Positions 50,540 to 59,293 of a stretch of 64,000 nt of DNA are shown piece after piece. Location: positions 1 through 64,000 of the forward strand of contig JBDHJR010000002.1 in assembly GCA_039586815.1 (NCBI GenBank), given 5' to 3'. The stretch comes from WVYX01 sp039586815 (GTDB lineage Bacteria > Gemmatimonadota > Gemmatimonadetes > Gemmatimonadales > GWC2-71-9). Below the pieces are notes generated by a model. That model was not told where the DNA came from and made no database searches. It saw only the letters and a list, made by a program, of their open reading frames with translations. Made by a program: the position numbers and the translations under genes. Within the stretch, counting starts at the first letter, position 1. Each line of letters opens with the position of its first letter.

Positions 50540-51462
50540 GTCGTCTCGACCCTTAGCATCTTGTCGCCCACCAGGAAGCGCGAGTCGGCCTTGAGGGTCA
50601 CCTCACCGCGCACGGATACGGCCACACCGTTGCGGCTCCCCATGTCGGCCACGACGAAGTCGGCGTCTTCGGACCGGATCTCCGCGTGGGTCCCGCTCAT
50701 GGATGGGTCGTAGGGGAACGAGTAGTCGCCCTCGTCCCGCCCGAGGCGGACGCTGCGTCCGGGCGAGAGGTGGATGACGTCCCGAGCGGAGCCGTCACTG
50801 CGCATCTGGGTGAGACACGCGATGTCGGCACTCGGCACGAGGCTCCCCATGCGACGCGTGGCGTCCCGGTCGGGGGGGTGCGGCCCCGGGTACCCCAAGC
50901 GGCGGTACTCGAACACCTGTGACCCTACGAGGACGCGGTCGCCGTCAACCAGGCGGTGTGGCTGGTCGATGAACAGCCAGGTCCCGTTGCGGCTTCCCAG
51001 GTCGCGCACGTGCAGTTCCTCGCCGCGCGCAGTGAGCTTCACGTGCAACGGCGACATGAACACGTCTTCTGAGAACTCCAGCGCGGCGCCTTCACGCCCG
51101 ATGGTGGTCTCGCCCGCGGGCAGCGGGAACCGGTTCGCCACCGCGCCCGACTCGTCGAGCAGCACCAGCGCGTACTGCGAGGCCGGGCCGCTCGCGAGCC
51201 GCTCGGCGGAAACGCGCTGCTGCGACACACGGCCGCTTAGGTCGAGGCCGCAGGCGGGGCAGTACCTGGTGCCCTCGTCCACTGCCGTGCCACAGCGGTC
51301 GCACGCCGGGCCGGTGGGTGTCTGCACCACTCGCTTGCCGCACTGCGGACAGAAGGGCAAGCCGGACACCACCTGTGCGCTGCATGACGGACAGATGGTG
51401 CTGTCGGCCGAGCGACGGGGCCCGGTCGCTTCCAGACCGGGATTCTGCGGAGGTCCGGTCAC
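50536..51462 (-). CDS. Double zinc-ribbon, double FHA-domain protein
   Basis: A 308-residue cytoplasmic protein that opens the kinase operon. Two zinc ribbons (CPSC with CPQC, then CDRC with CPAC) fill residues 24-75. FHA domain 1 is at about 115-190 (TTIGREG, MSPLHVKL, GSRNGTW) and FHA domain 2 at about 230-305 (VRLGRDEGD, MSGTHAEI, GSRNGV). FHA domains bind phosphothreonine, so it is likely a scaffold or substrate of the adjoining kinase. Its stop overlaps the kinase start by four bases. Confidence 0.9.
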   Translation of the reverse strand: MTGPPQNPGLEATGPRRSADSTICPSCSAQVVSGLPFCPQCGKRVVQTPTGPACDRCGTAVDEGTRYCPACGLDLSGRVSQQRVSAERLASGPASQYALVLLDESGAVANRFPLPAGETTIGREGAALEFSEDVFMSPLHVKLTARGEELHVRDLGSRNGTWLFIDQPHRLVDGDRVLVGSQVFEYRRLGYPGPHPPDRDATRRMGSLVPSADIACLTQMRSDGSARDVIHLSPGRSVRLGRDEGDYSFPYDPSMSGTHAEIRSEDADFVVADMGSRNGVAVSVRGEVTLKADSRFLVGDKMLRVETT

Positions 51463-51552
51463 GCGGAATGCTCCATGTGGGCCAGTTGATGATGAGGTTG
51501 CTGGCGGCGTGCCAATCTACACCTCGCCAGATAGGGGGTCAACCAACTCAAA

Positions 51553-51582
51553 TTGACGTAGTTCGTTGGTACTGTGTAGGTT
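51553..51582 (+). promoter_or_regulatory. Promoter of the amidase gene (putative)
   Basis: TTGACG near 51553-51559 followed 16-17 bases later by TGTAGG, in the 128-base gap between divergent operons. The -10 is weak. Positions may be off by one base. Confidence 0.35.
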
Positions 51583-51590
51583 CCGCCACC

Positions 51591-53573
51591 ATGCCACGCT
51601 TCGTCCGACACGCCGCCCTATGGGTCCCCGGACTGCTCGGCGTGGCATGCGCGAGTCCCGCTCCGACCGAGTTCTGGCCGGTCGAGGCACGCGATCCGCC
51701 CGCCGCACCTCCTGTGACCCTCGGCACTCTCGCCGTGAGTGTCGTGTACCCCCGCCCGCGAGAGCGGATCTACTCCGCCCCCGGCGAATGGTGGCTGGTC
51801 CCGGTGGATTCGACGTACCAGGTGCGCGGCCGCGACTCAACGTTCGTGTTCGGCACGGCCGGGCGCGGCGACGCGAGCGTGACGGTCAACGGGCGGCCCG
51901 TTGCGGTCTATCCCACCGGTGGGTGGATCGCCTGGCTTCCGCTCCCCGCAGACGATTCGCTGGTGACGTTCGATGTGCGTGCGGCGGCGGGCGGCGACAC
52001 TGCGCGCATGACGATGGTCGCGCCCATGGCGCCGCGCTTTCGGCCACCGTCGCACGGTGCGTGGATAGACACCACCTCGTTCTCTCCCGCCGGTGATCGC
52101 TGGGTGTCGCCCGACGAGGAGTTGCGGCTCGCCTTGCGGGCCGTCCCGGGCGCGTCGCTGCGCCTGCTCCTGCCCGACGGCACCGACCTGCCGCTGCGCT
52201 CCGATCCGCGCCCCGAAGACCTGTCCTGGGGTGAGCGTGCCTTCTCTACCGAGCGGCCGGGAGAGCGTCCGGCGGGAACGGACCGATACGTGACGCGGTA
52301 CGTGGGGGCACTCGGTCCCGATCCCGGTGACGTACTGGCCCCCGACAGCGCGCAGGCTCCCGAGGACTCGGCCTGGGTGTGGGTGGAGGCGGCACTCGCG
52401 GGGGATACGGTGCGTGCTCGCTGGCCGCTGCGCCTCGCCGTGCTCCCGCCCCACGCCTCCCCGGTCGTGGTGGTGAACGACGACCCTGCAGGCACGGGCC
52501 GGACCGACAGCGTGTTGGCCGGGCGGCCGTCACCCTGGGGCACGTACCACTGGTTCTTCCCCACGGGCACGGTCGCAGCGGTGAGCGGACGCTGGGGCGG
52601 GCAGCTGCGGCTGCGGCTCTCGCGCGTCTCGGTGGCTTGGGTGGACGCGCGCGACGCCCACCCGCTTCCCACGGGCTACCCGCCTCCTTCGGGCACGGTG
52701 CGCTCGATGCGCCTGGTGCCCGGCGAGCGTTCCGTGACGCTGCGAGTGCCCCTCCCCGGCCGCATTCCGTTCAGGGTGGACGAGACCGAGTCGAGCATCC
52801 ACCTCACCCTGTACGGGGTGGCAGCCGATGCGGACTGGGTGCAGTACGGTGGCACCGATCCCTTCGTGCAACGGATCGAGTTCGCCCAGCCCCAGGCGGA
52901 CGTGACCGAGGTGACAGTTGCCCTGGGGAGGCCGGTCTGGGGGTACCGCACCCGCTGGGTCGGCAACGACCTGCATCTCGAGATCCGGCGACCGCCCGAG
53001 GTCGACCGCGGGAGCCCGCTCGAGGGACGGGTGATCGCGCTCGACCCGGGTCATCCGCCGGGGGGCGCCATCGGTCCGACGTGGGCGCACGAACACGACG
53101 TGGTGCTGCGGGTCGCGCAGCGGGCGAAGGCGCTGCTCGAGGACGAGGGCGCCGTGGTTCACCTTATGCGTGAGACCGATCGTGCGGTGGCGCTGGTGGA
53201 CCGCCTGCGTCTCGCCGAAGCTGTCGATGCCGAGGTGCTCGTATCGGTCCACGCCAACGCCCTGCCGGACGGCGTGAACCCGTTCGTGAACAACGGCACC
53301 AGCGTGTACTACTTCCACCCCCGCAGCATCCCGCTGGCACGGGCGCTCGATCGGGCGCTGGTCTACCAGTTGGGCTTCCGCGACCTGGGGATGGGACGTG
53401 GCGATCTGGCCCTCGCCCGCCCGACCTGGATGCCGGCGGCGCTCACGGAGGGGTTGTTCCTCATGCTGCCCGACCAGGAGGCCGTTCTCACGAGCCGTGA
53501 GGGGCAGGAGCGATACGCGCGGGGGATAGTAGACGGGATCGAGGCCTTCCTGAGGGAGCATGCGCAGCGGTAG
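51591..53573 (+). CDS. N-acetylmuramoyl-L-alanine amidase (Amidase_3) with long N-terminal region
   Basis: A zinc amidase that cuts peptide from glycan in peptidoglycan. The 660-residue protein starts with a signal peptide ending near LLGVACAS, possibly a lipoprotein. Residues to about 470 are strand-rich and unrecognised in detail, apart from an AMIN-like stretch before the catalytic part (VDETESSIHLTLYG). The catalytic domain at about 480-655 has ALDPGHPPGG, AHEHD with a Zn His/Glu pair, VSVHANALPD, and LTEGLFLM with the catalytic Glu. It overlaps the next gene by 14 bases. Confidence 0.88.
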   Translation: MPRFVRHAALWVPGLLGVACASPAPTEFWPVEARDPPAAPPVTLGTLAVSVVYPRPRERIYSAPGEWWLVPVDSTYQVRGRDSTFVFGTAGRGDASVTVNGRPVAVYPTGGWIAWLPLPADDSLVTFDVRAAAGGDTARMTMVAPMAPRFRPPSHGAWIDTTSFSPAGDRWVSPDEELRLALRAVPGASLRLLLPDGTDLPLRSDPRPEDLSWGERAFSTERPGERPAGTDRYVTRYVGALGPDPGDVLAPDSAQAPEDSAWVWVEAALAGDTVRARWPLRLAVLPPHASPVVVVNDDPAGTGRTDSVLAGRPSPWGTYHWFFPTGTVAAVSGRWGGQLRLRLSRVSVAWVDARDAHPLPTGYPPPSGTVRSMRLVPGERSVTLRVPLPGRIPFRVDETESSIHLTLYGVAADADWVQYGGTDPFVQRIEFAQPQADVTEVTVALGRPVWGYRTRWVGNDLHLEIRRPPEVDRGSPLEGRVIALDPGHPPGGAIGPTWAHEHDVVLRVAQRAKALLEDEGAVVHLMRETDRAVALVDRLRLAEAVDAEVLVSVHANALPDGVNPFVNNGTSVYYFHPRSIPLARALDRALVYQLGFRDLGMGRGDLALARPTWMPAALTEGLFLMLPDQEAVLTSREGQERYARGIVDGIEAFLREHAQR

Positions 53574-56382
53574 CCGTGTAGTCTTGCTGCTCCTGCTCTC
53601 CGCCTCCGCCCTTCGGGCTCAGGTGGATCCGAGCGGTGACTGGCGCACCTGGTCCACCGAGCACTTCCGGGTTCACGCACACGCCGAAGACTCGGGGGCG
53701 GCGCTCCGCGCGGCGCGCGAGGCCGAGCGGGCCTACCGGTTGCTGGCGACCGAGCTGCGGCCGCCACGCGGGACCGTGGACCTAGTGGTGGCCGACAACG
53801 CCGACTTCGCAGGCGGGTTCGCCAGCGTCTTCCCGTCGAACCGGGTGACGATCTACGTGCGGCCGCCCACGCGGGCCACCTCGATCCTCTACTACGACGG
53901 CTGGCTCAGACTCGTGCTGGTGCACGAGTTGGCACACCTGTTTCACGTGGACCGGGCCAACGGCGTATGGGGTGTGCTGCAGACGGTGTTCGGGCGGGCG
54001 CCGGGGCTGTTTCCCAACGCCTACCAGTCCTCGTGGGTGACCGAGGGACTCGCCACTTACTACGAGTCGCGCTTCACCGACGCGGGCCGGGTCTCGGGGA
54101 GATTTCACGCGGAGATGGTTACCGCGGCAGCTCGCGATCAGCGCTGGGTGCGAGACATCGACGCCACAACCGTGAGTCCAGCGTGGCCCGGTGGGAACCG
54201 GGCCTACGCCTGGGGCACCGAGTTCTTCGTACAGGAGGCCGGCCTGTTCGGCGACTCCCTGATTCCGGGGTTCGTGGACAACACATCGAAACAGATCTGG
54301 CCCTTCGGTGTCTCGGGCGCCCTGCGCGCGGCCGGAGGCGAAGGGGTGGACGCCGGATGGGACCGGCTGCACCAGCGAGCCCTGAGCGTTCCCTCCGCGG
54401 TCTCCGGGCGGGACATGCTGGATCGAGGTCTCAGGGTCCAGCCCCAGCCTTCCGTGGCTCCCGACGGCACCCGCGTGGCGTACGTGCGGCGCGACGGGAG
54501 GTCGGAGACCCATATCGTGGTGCTCTCGGCCGACCTCGGCACCGAGCTCGATACACGGCGGGTGAACGCGCAGCCGCAGATCGCCTGGGTGGGAGACACC
54601 CTCTACCTGGCGCAGCTGGACTTCCGCTCGCCGGTGGACGCGGTGAGCGACCTGTACCGCTGGCTCCCCGGTGGCCGCTGGGAGCGGGTCACAACGGGGG
54701 CGCGCCTGGCCAGTCCGTTCGCGGCGCCGGGGGGCGGGGTTGGCGCCGTGGACCTGGGTGACGGTGCGCGCCGGCTGGTGCAGGTGCGGGACGGAGTCGT
54801 GACGCGGCTGGCGGCGCCCCCCGGCGACGCGTTCGGCGGCGTTGCGCTGTCGCCCGACGGTGCGTGGCTCGCGGCCGCGCGACACTGGGAGGGACGCTGG
54901 GACATCGTGCTGTGGCCGGCGGACGATCCCGCGGGCGTGCGGGCGGTGACCGACGATGCCGCGCTGGACAGCGACCCGGCCTGGGCGGCCGACGGCACTC
55001 GCCTGCTGTTCACCTCGGAGCGTCTCGGCTTTCCACAGGTCTTCGCGTACCAGCTTGCCAGCGGCGACGTAACGCGCCTGACGGAGGAGCCCTCGGGGGC
55101 CCGGCAGGCGGTCCTGGTTCCCGACGGCTCCCTGTTGTACAGCACGCAGTTCTACGACGGCTTCGGGCTGGTCAGGCTGAACTCGCCCGCGGCGCTCAGC
55201 AGCCCGAACGAGCCTGGGCCGACGCCGGGGTTCGAGCCTGCGCCGGAGGTAGCGATCGACTCCGGGGGCTTCCGACCGTGGCCGGCCCTGCGGCCCTACC
55301 ACTGGCTGCCGGTCATCCACAGCCAGGGAGCCACCGGCACCTTCTGGGGCGCCGCCACGGCGGGCGTGGACCCCATCGGGCGCACCCGCTACGCGGCCTC
55401 CGCGACGGCCGCCGTTGACCCGTTTCGCGGCGAGCTGCTCCTCTCGGCCGAGCACGCGCGCTGGAAACACGCCGCCCTGGACGGCGGCATCGCCCAGCGG
55501 TGGGACGGGGGACTCGCCATCACGAGTTCCGGTGACACCATCAGCCTCGGCGAGCGGGAACGCTCGGCCGCGCTGGGGCTGCGGTTGCGCTGGAGGCGCT
55601 GGCGCTCGTCGCTGGTGACGCGCATGGGCCTGGGTCTCGAGCAGACCTCGTTCTTCGACGACGGGGCCGGCGGCGGTCTCCTGTTCCAGGGCTCCACCTT
55701 CCTGACGGGCACCCTGGCCGCGCAGGGGGTCTACGCCCAGCAGCCGGCGATGGCCATATCCCGAGAGAACGGGGTGCTGCTCGAGGGCCTGTACCGCCAT
55801 CGGGTGGCGGTCTCGCCCGGCGACACCAGCTGGTCATACGAGGTGCGGGCCGGGGCAAACGGCTATTTGGCCTTCGGCCTTCCCGGGTTCTCCAATTGGG
55901 TGCTGGCGGCGCGGGTTACCGAGGGCCACACCGGCGGTCCCGCCCCTGACCGCTTCGCTGTGGGCGGCGAGTCGGGGGAGCTGTTCGAGTTCCTCCCCGG
56001 GTACTTCCTGGGCTCGGGGCGGCGAGTCTTCCCGCTGCGTGGGTATCCCCGCAGTCCGTCCGCGTTCACCAGCGCGTTCGTGGCCATTGCGGAGCTGCGC
56101 GTCCCGCTCGTGGTGCTCAACAGCGGCATCTGGAAGCTGCCCTTCGTGCTGGACAAGCTGTCGTTCTCCGCGTTCGGCGAGATCGGTGGGGGATGGAACG
56201 AGGGCGAAGCCCCGGCCCGCGACTGGCTGCGCGATGTGGGGGGTGAGCTGGTGTCCGACTGGGGCTTTCTGTACGACACCCCGCTGCGCCTCCGCTTCGG
56301 TGTGGCGCTGGCGCTCACCGACGGCTTAGGAGCCTCCGCCGGCAGCCCGAGGGGCTATGTCGCCTTTGGGTCCTCCTTCTGA
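53560..56382 (+). CDS. Metallopeptidase - TolB-like propeller - outer-membrane barrel fusion
   Basis: A 940-residue exported protein with a signal peptide (cleaved near ALRAQ). An M1/MA-clan-type peptidase with HELAHLFH near 127-134 and a second Glu in WVTEGLATYYES comes first. Then follow TolB/PD40-type repeats (SVAPDGTRVAYV, ALSPDGAWLAAA, AWAADGTRLLFTSE). The last 350 or so residues alternate like a BamA/Omp85-type barrel, including LRGYP, and end in Phe (FGSSF), the usual barrel sorting mark. The amidase gene overlaps its start by 14 bases, suggesting joint envelope work. Exact role unknown. Confidence 0.8.
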   Translation: MRSGSRVVLLLLLSASALRAQVDPSGDWRTWSTEHFRVHAHAEDSGAALRAAREAERAYRLLATELRPPRGTVDLVVADNADFAGGFASVFPSNRVTIYVRPPTRATSILYYDGWLRLVLVHELAHLFHVDRANGVWGVLQTVFGRAPGLFPNAYQSSWVTEGLATYYESRFTDAGRVSGRFHAEMVTAAARDQRWVRDIDATTVSPAWPGGNRAYAWGTEFFVQEAGLFGDSLIPGFVDNTSKQIWPFGVSGALRAAGGEGVDAGWDRLHQRALSVPSAVSGRDMLDRGLRVQPQPSVAPDGTRVAYVRRDGRSETHIVVLSADLGTELDTRRVNAQPQIAWVGDTLYLAQLDFRSPVDAVSDLYRWLPGGRWERVTTGARLASPFAAPGGGVGAVDLGDGARRLVQVRDGVVTRLAAPPGDAFGGVALSPDGAWLAAARHWEGRWDIVLWPADDPAGVRAVTDDAALDSDPAWAADGTRLLFTSERLGFPQVFAYQLASGDVTRLTEEPSGARQAVLVPDGSLLYSTQFYDGFGLVRLNSPAALSSPNEPGPTPGFEPAPEVAIDSGGFRPWPALRPYHWLPVIHSQGATGTFWGAATAGVDPIGRTRYAASATAAVDPFRGELLLSAEHARWKHAALDGGIAQRWDGGLAITSSGDTISLGERERSAALGLRLRWRRWRSSLVTRMGLGLEQTSFFDDGAGGGLLFQGSTFLTGTLAAQGVYAQQPAMAISRENGVLLEGLYRHRVAVSPGDTSWSYEVRAGANGYLAFGLPGFSNWVLAARVTEGHTGGPAPDRFAVGGESGELFEFLPGYFLGSGRRVFPLRGYPRSPSAFTSAFVAIAELRVPLVVLNSGIWKLPFVLDKLSFSAFGEIGGGWNEGEAPARDWLRDVGGELVSDWGFLYDTPLRLRFGVALALTDGLGASAGSPRGYVAFGSSF

Positions 56383-56598
56383 GCCCCGCCGGTCGGCCGG
56401 TTTCCCGGTGTGCAGGGTGACCACGGGCCGTGTGAGGAAGGGCACTGTCCGCACTGCTGGCGCCGGGCTAACGTGGTGCCGGCAGAATGGCGCTCTAGGT
56501 TTCGGCGCAGTCGCAACCCGATCGTGTCCTCCCACTCGGAATCCGCCACGGTCTCTTGCAGGTTGCACTGCGGGAAGCCGAAGTGTGCCGTCCGGCTG
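56383..56598. other. Intergenic gap before the second kinase gene
   Basis: About 215 bases after the barrel-fusion gene. Short frames exist on both strands but show no family features or binding sites. No terminator hairpin with a T-tract was seen. Confidence 0.5.
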
Positions 56599-56628
56599 TT
56601 GACACTGTTCGCTGGCGCGCCGTAGCTT
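56599..56628 (+). promoter_or_regulatory. Promoter of the second Ser/Thr kinase gene
   Basis: A perfect -35 TTGACA at 56599-56604, an 18-base spacer and TAGCTT at 56623-56628. Start of transcription near 56635, about 14 bases before the ATG, with GGGAGAA between. Confidence 0.65.
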
Positions 56629-56648
56629 GAGCTTTCTGGGAGAACTCG

Positions 56649-58622
56649 ATGTTCTGTTCTCGGTGCGGAACCGAAGTCGATAATCAAGCCAGGTTCTGTC
56701 CGTCCTGCGGGCTGGACCTCGCTACCACCACGCCTCTGGCTGCGGTGCAGCCGGAAAAGAGCGAGGAGAACGAGCTCGACGTGGTGCGCGAGGCGCTCCA
56801 GGATGAGTGGGTCATCGAGAAGGAGCTGGGTCGCGGCGGAATGGCCATCGTGTTCCAGGCGCGCGACAAGCACCTCGACCGCGATGTCGCCATCAAGGTT
56901 CTCCCCTTCTCACTCTCCTTCGACGCCGAGTTCGTCGAGCGCTTCCAGCGCGAGGCGCGCACCGCCGCCAAGCTCGAGCACCCTCACATCATCCCGATCT
57001 ACCGGGTGGGCAGATCCGGGCGGGTCATCTACTTCGTGATGAAGTACCTGCGCGGGCGGGCGATGTCGGAGCTGCTCGCCGAGCGGGGCACTCTGGAGCC
57101 GGCCGACATCCGCCGTGTCCTGGTGCAGACCGCCGGCGCGCTGGGCTACGCCCACAGCCACGGCATCGTGCACCGCGACATCAAGCCGGACAACATCATG
57201 TTCGACGAGGTCGGGAACGCGGTGGTCACCGACTTCGGAATCGCGAAAGCTGCTACCGGGTCCCGCCTCACCGGCACCGGGATGTCCATCGGCACGCCGC
57301 ACTACATGAGTCCCGAGCAGGCGCGTGCACAGCCGCTGGACGGTCGCAGCGACATCTACTCCCTGGGCGTGGTTGCCTACCAGGCGCTCACCAGCACGGT
57401 GCCGTTCGACGGAGAGGACGCCTTCTCCATCGGCTACAAGCACATCATGGAGGAGGTCCCCACGCCGCAGCTCCAGACGGGCGAGCAGCGGGCCCTCATG
57501 GGCGTGGTGCGCCGCATGATGTCGAAGTCGCCCAACGAGCGGTTCCAGGATACTGGAGAGCTCGTGGCCGCCCTGGAGGGACGCTTCAAGACGCCGAGCC
57601 CGAGCGGCGCCATGAGCTCATCGGAGCTGCCCACGACGCAGATGCCGCGGGCGGGCGGGGAGCCCTTTACGGCGGCCGGCACCGGCGCGCCGCACTCGGC
57701 CGCGCTCGACTCGATGCCCACCACCCCCACCACGCCGATCCCCAAGGCGGACGTGAGGCCCGAAGGGGAGAAGAAGCGGAGCGGGGTCCTGGTGGGGATG
57801 CTTGCGGTCCTGGCGCTGGGTGCCGGGGGTGCCGGCGGGTACTGGTACTTCGCCATGGGGGCCGAGTGGCCACCCACCTTTGGAGAGCGGCAGGCGGAGG
57901 TCATGCCGGTCGACTCGATCGGCGGCGACTCTCTCTCCCTGGTTGCGGGTGACTCGGCACTGCTGACCGTGGTTGACTCGGCAGCAGCGGCTTCGGCGGC
58001 TGCGGACAGCGCCAGAATACCTGCGAGTGAGCTCCCACCCACTGGAATCCTGATGTTGACGGGCGTTCCGTCGCTGGCTCAGGTGACGGTGGACGGCGAG
58101 CCCCAGACCGGTACCGAGTTCACAGTGGACCCGGGGAGTAAGCGGATTCAGGTGACCAAGACCGGGTTCGACACCTTCACCACGACGGTCCCGGTGGGCC
58201 GCGGGGACACGGTGAAGGTGGCGGTCACACTCAGCGCGCAGGCGGCAGCTCCGCCGGCGGCGCGCCCGACGGCCCGCCCCAGCCGGCCTGTGGACTACTG
58301 CACCGATCCCACCGCGGTGGACGAATACAACGGGGACGGGAGCTGCTTCGAGGTACAGCCGAGGGCCAGTGCGGCGCCCCTGGTTCCCGTGGCTCAGGAA
58401 GTCTTCGCACAGAACCCGTCGCCCGTGGTGCTGTGGGTCAAGGTGCGGTCCGACGGCCAGGCCGAGGAGATCAAGTGGGTGCGACAGTCCAACGTGCGCG
58501 CCTTCTCGCTGGCCGCGGCGCGGTTCGCCATGAGTCAGATGACCTACACAGCAGCCGAGCGCGGCGGCCAGGGTGTGGACGCCTGGGTGCGCCTCGCGCT
58601 CCGGGCGCGGCCGCAACGCTGA
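56649..58622 (+). CDS. Membrane Ser/Thr protein kinase with PEGA and TonB-C-like region
   Basis: A second Hanks-type kinase (657 aa). Residues 1-22 are a zinc ribbon (CSRCGTEV, CPSCG). The kinase at about 54-310 has LGRGGMAIVFQA, AIKVLP, HRDIKPDN, DFGIAKA and PHYMSPEQ. A Pro/Thr-rich linker leads to a membrane span near 380-400 (LAVLALGAGGAGGYWYF). Outside are a PEGA-like domain (GVPSLAQVTVDGEPQ) and a C-terminal TonB-C-like domain (PVVLWVKVRSDGQAEEIKW). It has its own promoter; the carbonic-anhydrase-like gene follows 8 bases later. Confidence 0.92.
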   Translation: MFCSRCGTEVDNQARFCPSCGLDLATTTPLAAVQPEKSEENELDVVREALQDEWVIEKELGRGGMAIVFQARDKHLDRDVAIKVLPFSLSFDAEFVERFQREARTAAKLEHPHIIPIYRVGRSGRVIYFVMKYLRGRAMSELLAERGTLEPADIRRVLVQTAGALGYAHSHGIVHRDIKPDNIMFDEVGNAVVTDFGIAKAATGSRLTGTGMSIGTPHYMSPEQARAQPLDGRSDIYSLGVVAYQALTSTVPFDGEDAFSIGYKHIMEEVPTPQLQTGEQRALMGVVRRMMSKSPNERFQDTGELVAALEGRFKTPSPSGAMSSSELPTTQMPRAGGEPFTAAGTGAPHSAALDSMPTTPTTPIPKADVRPEGEKKRSGVLVGMLAVLALGAGGAGGYWYFAMGAEWPPTFGERQAEVMPVDSIGGDSLSLVAGDSALLTVVDSAAAASAAADSARIPASELPPTGILMLTGVPSLAQVTVDGEPQTGTEFTVDPGSKRIQVTKTGFDTFTTTVPVGRGDTVKVAVTLSAQAAAPPAARPTARPSRPVDYCTDPTAVDEYNGDGSCFEVQPRASAAPLVPVAQEVFAQNPSPVVLWVKVRSDGQAEEIKWVRQSNVRAFSLAAARFAMSQMTYTAAERGGQGVDAWVRLALRARPQR

Positions 58623-58630
58623 GCACCCCG

Positions 58631-59149
58631 GTGATCCATCCCAGTGCGTTCATCGCCCCGGGGGCCCAGGTCCTCGGGGATGTTTCTTTGGGGGAGAACG
58701 CCAGCCTGTGGTACAACACGGTCGTCCGGGGTGACATGGCGCCGATAGTCATCGGTGCCGACACCTGCATCCAGGATCTCTCCATGGTGCACGTCGACGA
58801 AGGGTTTCCGTGCACCGTTGGGTGCCGGGTGGGCGTGGGTCACCGTGCGATCCTCCACGGCTGCCTGGTCGAGGACGAGTGCCTGGTTGGGATGGGTGCG
58901 ATCCTGCTGAACGGCGTGCACGTGGGGACGGGCTCGGTGATCGGGGCTGGCGCGGTGCTGCCCGAGGGGATGGAGATTCCCCCCGGCTCAGTCGTGCTGG
59001 GAGTGCCGGCCCGCGTCGTGCGGGTGGTGGACGACACGCTGCGGCTGCGGATCCGGACCACGTGGCAGCATTACGTCGAGCAGGCGCGGCGGCACCAAGC
59101 CGGCGAGGTGCAGCGATGCACTGTTCCCTCCCCCTTGGCAGATATGTGA
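58631..59149 (+). CDS. Gamma-class carbonic anhydrase family protein
   Basis: A left-handed beta-helix trimer protein (172 aa). The three zinc-binding His are present: one in SMVHVDEG and two in VGVGHRAILHGC. Hexapeptide turns run through VLGDVSLGENASLWYNTVVRGD in two pieces, with the conserved RGD. Members include true carbonic anhydrases and YrdA/PaaY-like proteins of unknown activity; the acidic loop of archaeal Cam is missing. The GTG start at 58631 is eight bases after the kinase stop. Confidence 0.88.
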   Translation: MIHPSAFIAPGAQVLGDVSLGENASLWYNTVVRGDMAPIVIGADTCIQDLSMVHVDEGFPCTVGCRVGVGHRAILHGCLVEDECLVGMGAILLNGVHVGTGSVIGAGAVLPEGMEIPPGSVVLGVPARVVRVVDDTLRLRIRTTWQHYVEQARRHQAGEVQRCTVPSPLADM

Positions 59150-59195
59150 TGTGCAAAACGGTGAAGCGCCCTGTTACGGGGCTTTCCTGAGCCAC

Positions 59196-59250
59196 TTGCG
59201 TGGCCCCCTGATCGCCTCTACCTTGACCCCCCGCGCCGAAGCACTAATTA
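59196..59250 (+). promoter_or_regulatory. Candidate promoters of nrdJ
   Basis: Two overlapping candidates: TTGCGT at 59196-59201 with N17 and TACCTT at 59219-59224, or TTGACC at 59223-59228 with N16 and TAATTA at 59245-59250. The 144-base gap is too short for a full cobalamin riboswitch, and no B12-box was seen. Confidence 0.35.
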
Positions 59251-59293
59251 GCTTCCATAGGCAGGCTGTTCTTCACCTCTCGACGGGGGATTC

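Noticed and set aside
53782..55800. A 672-codon open frame on the minus strand
   Set aside because: It lies entirely antisense to the barrel-fusion gene, is low-complexity (Arg, Pro, His, Gly) and has no domain; long antisense frames are expected in GC-rich DNA.
56410..56625. Small Cys-rich frame on the plus strand before the second kinase
   Set aside because: It runs through the -35 box of a good promoter, lacks a binding site and matches no family I know.
59150..59293. Cobalamin riboswitch before nrdJ
   Set aside because: The gap is too short and no B12-box-like segment is visible; a covariance search would settle it.
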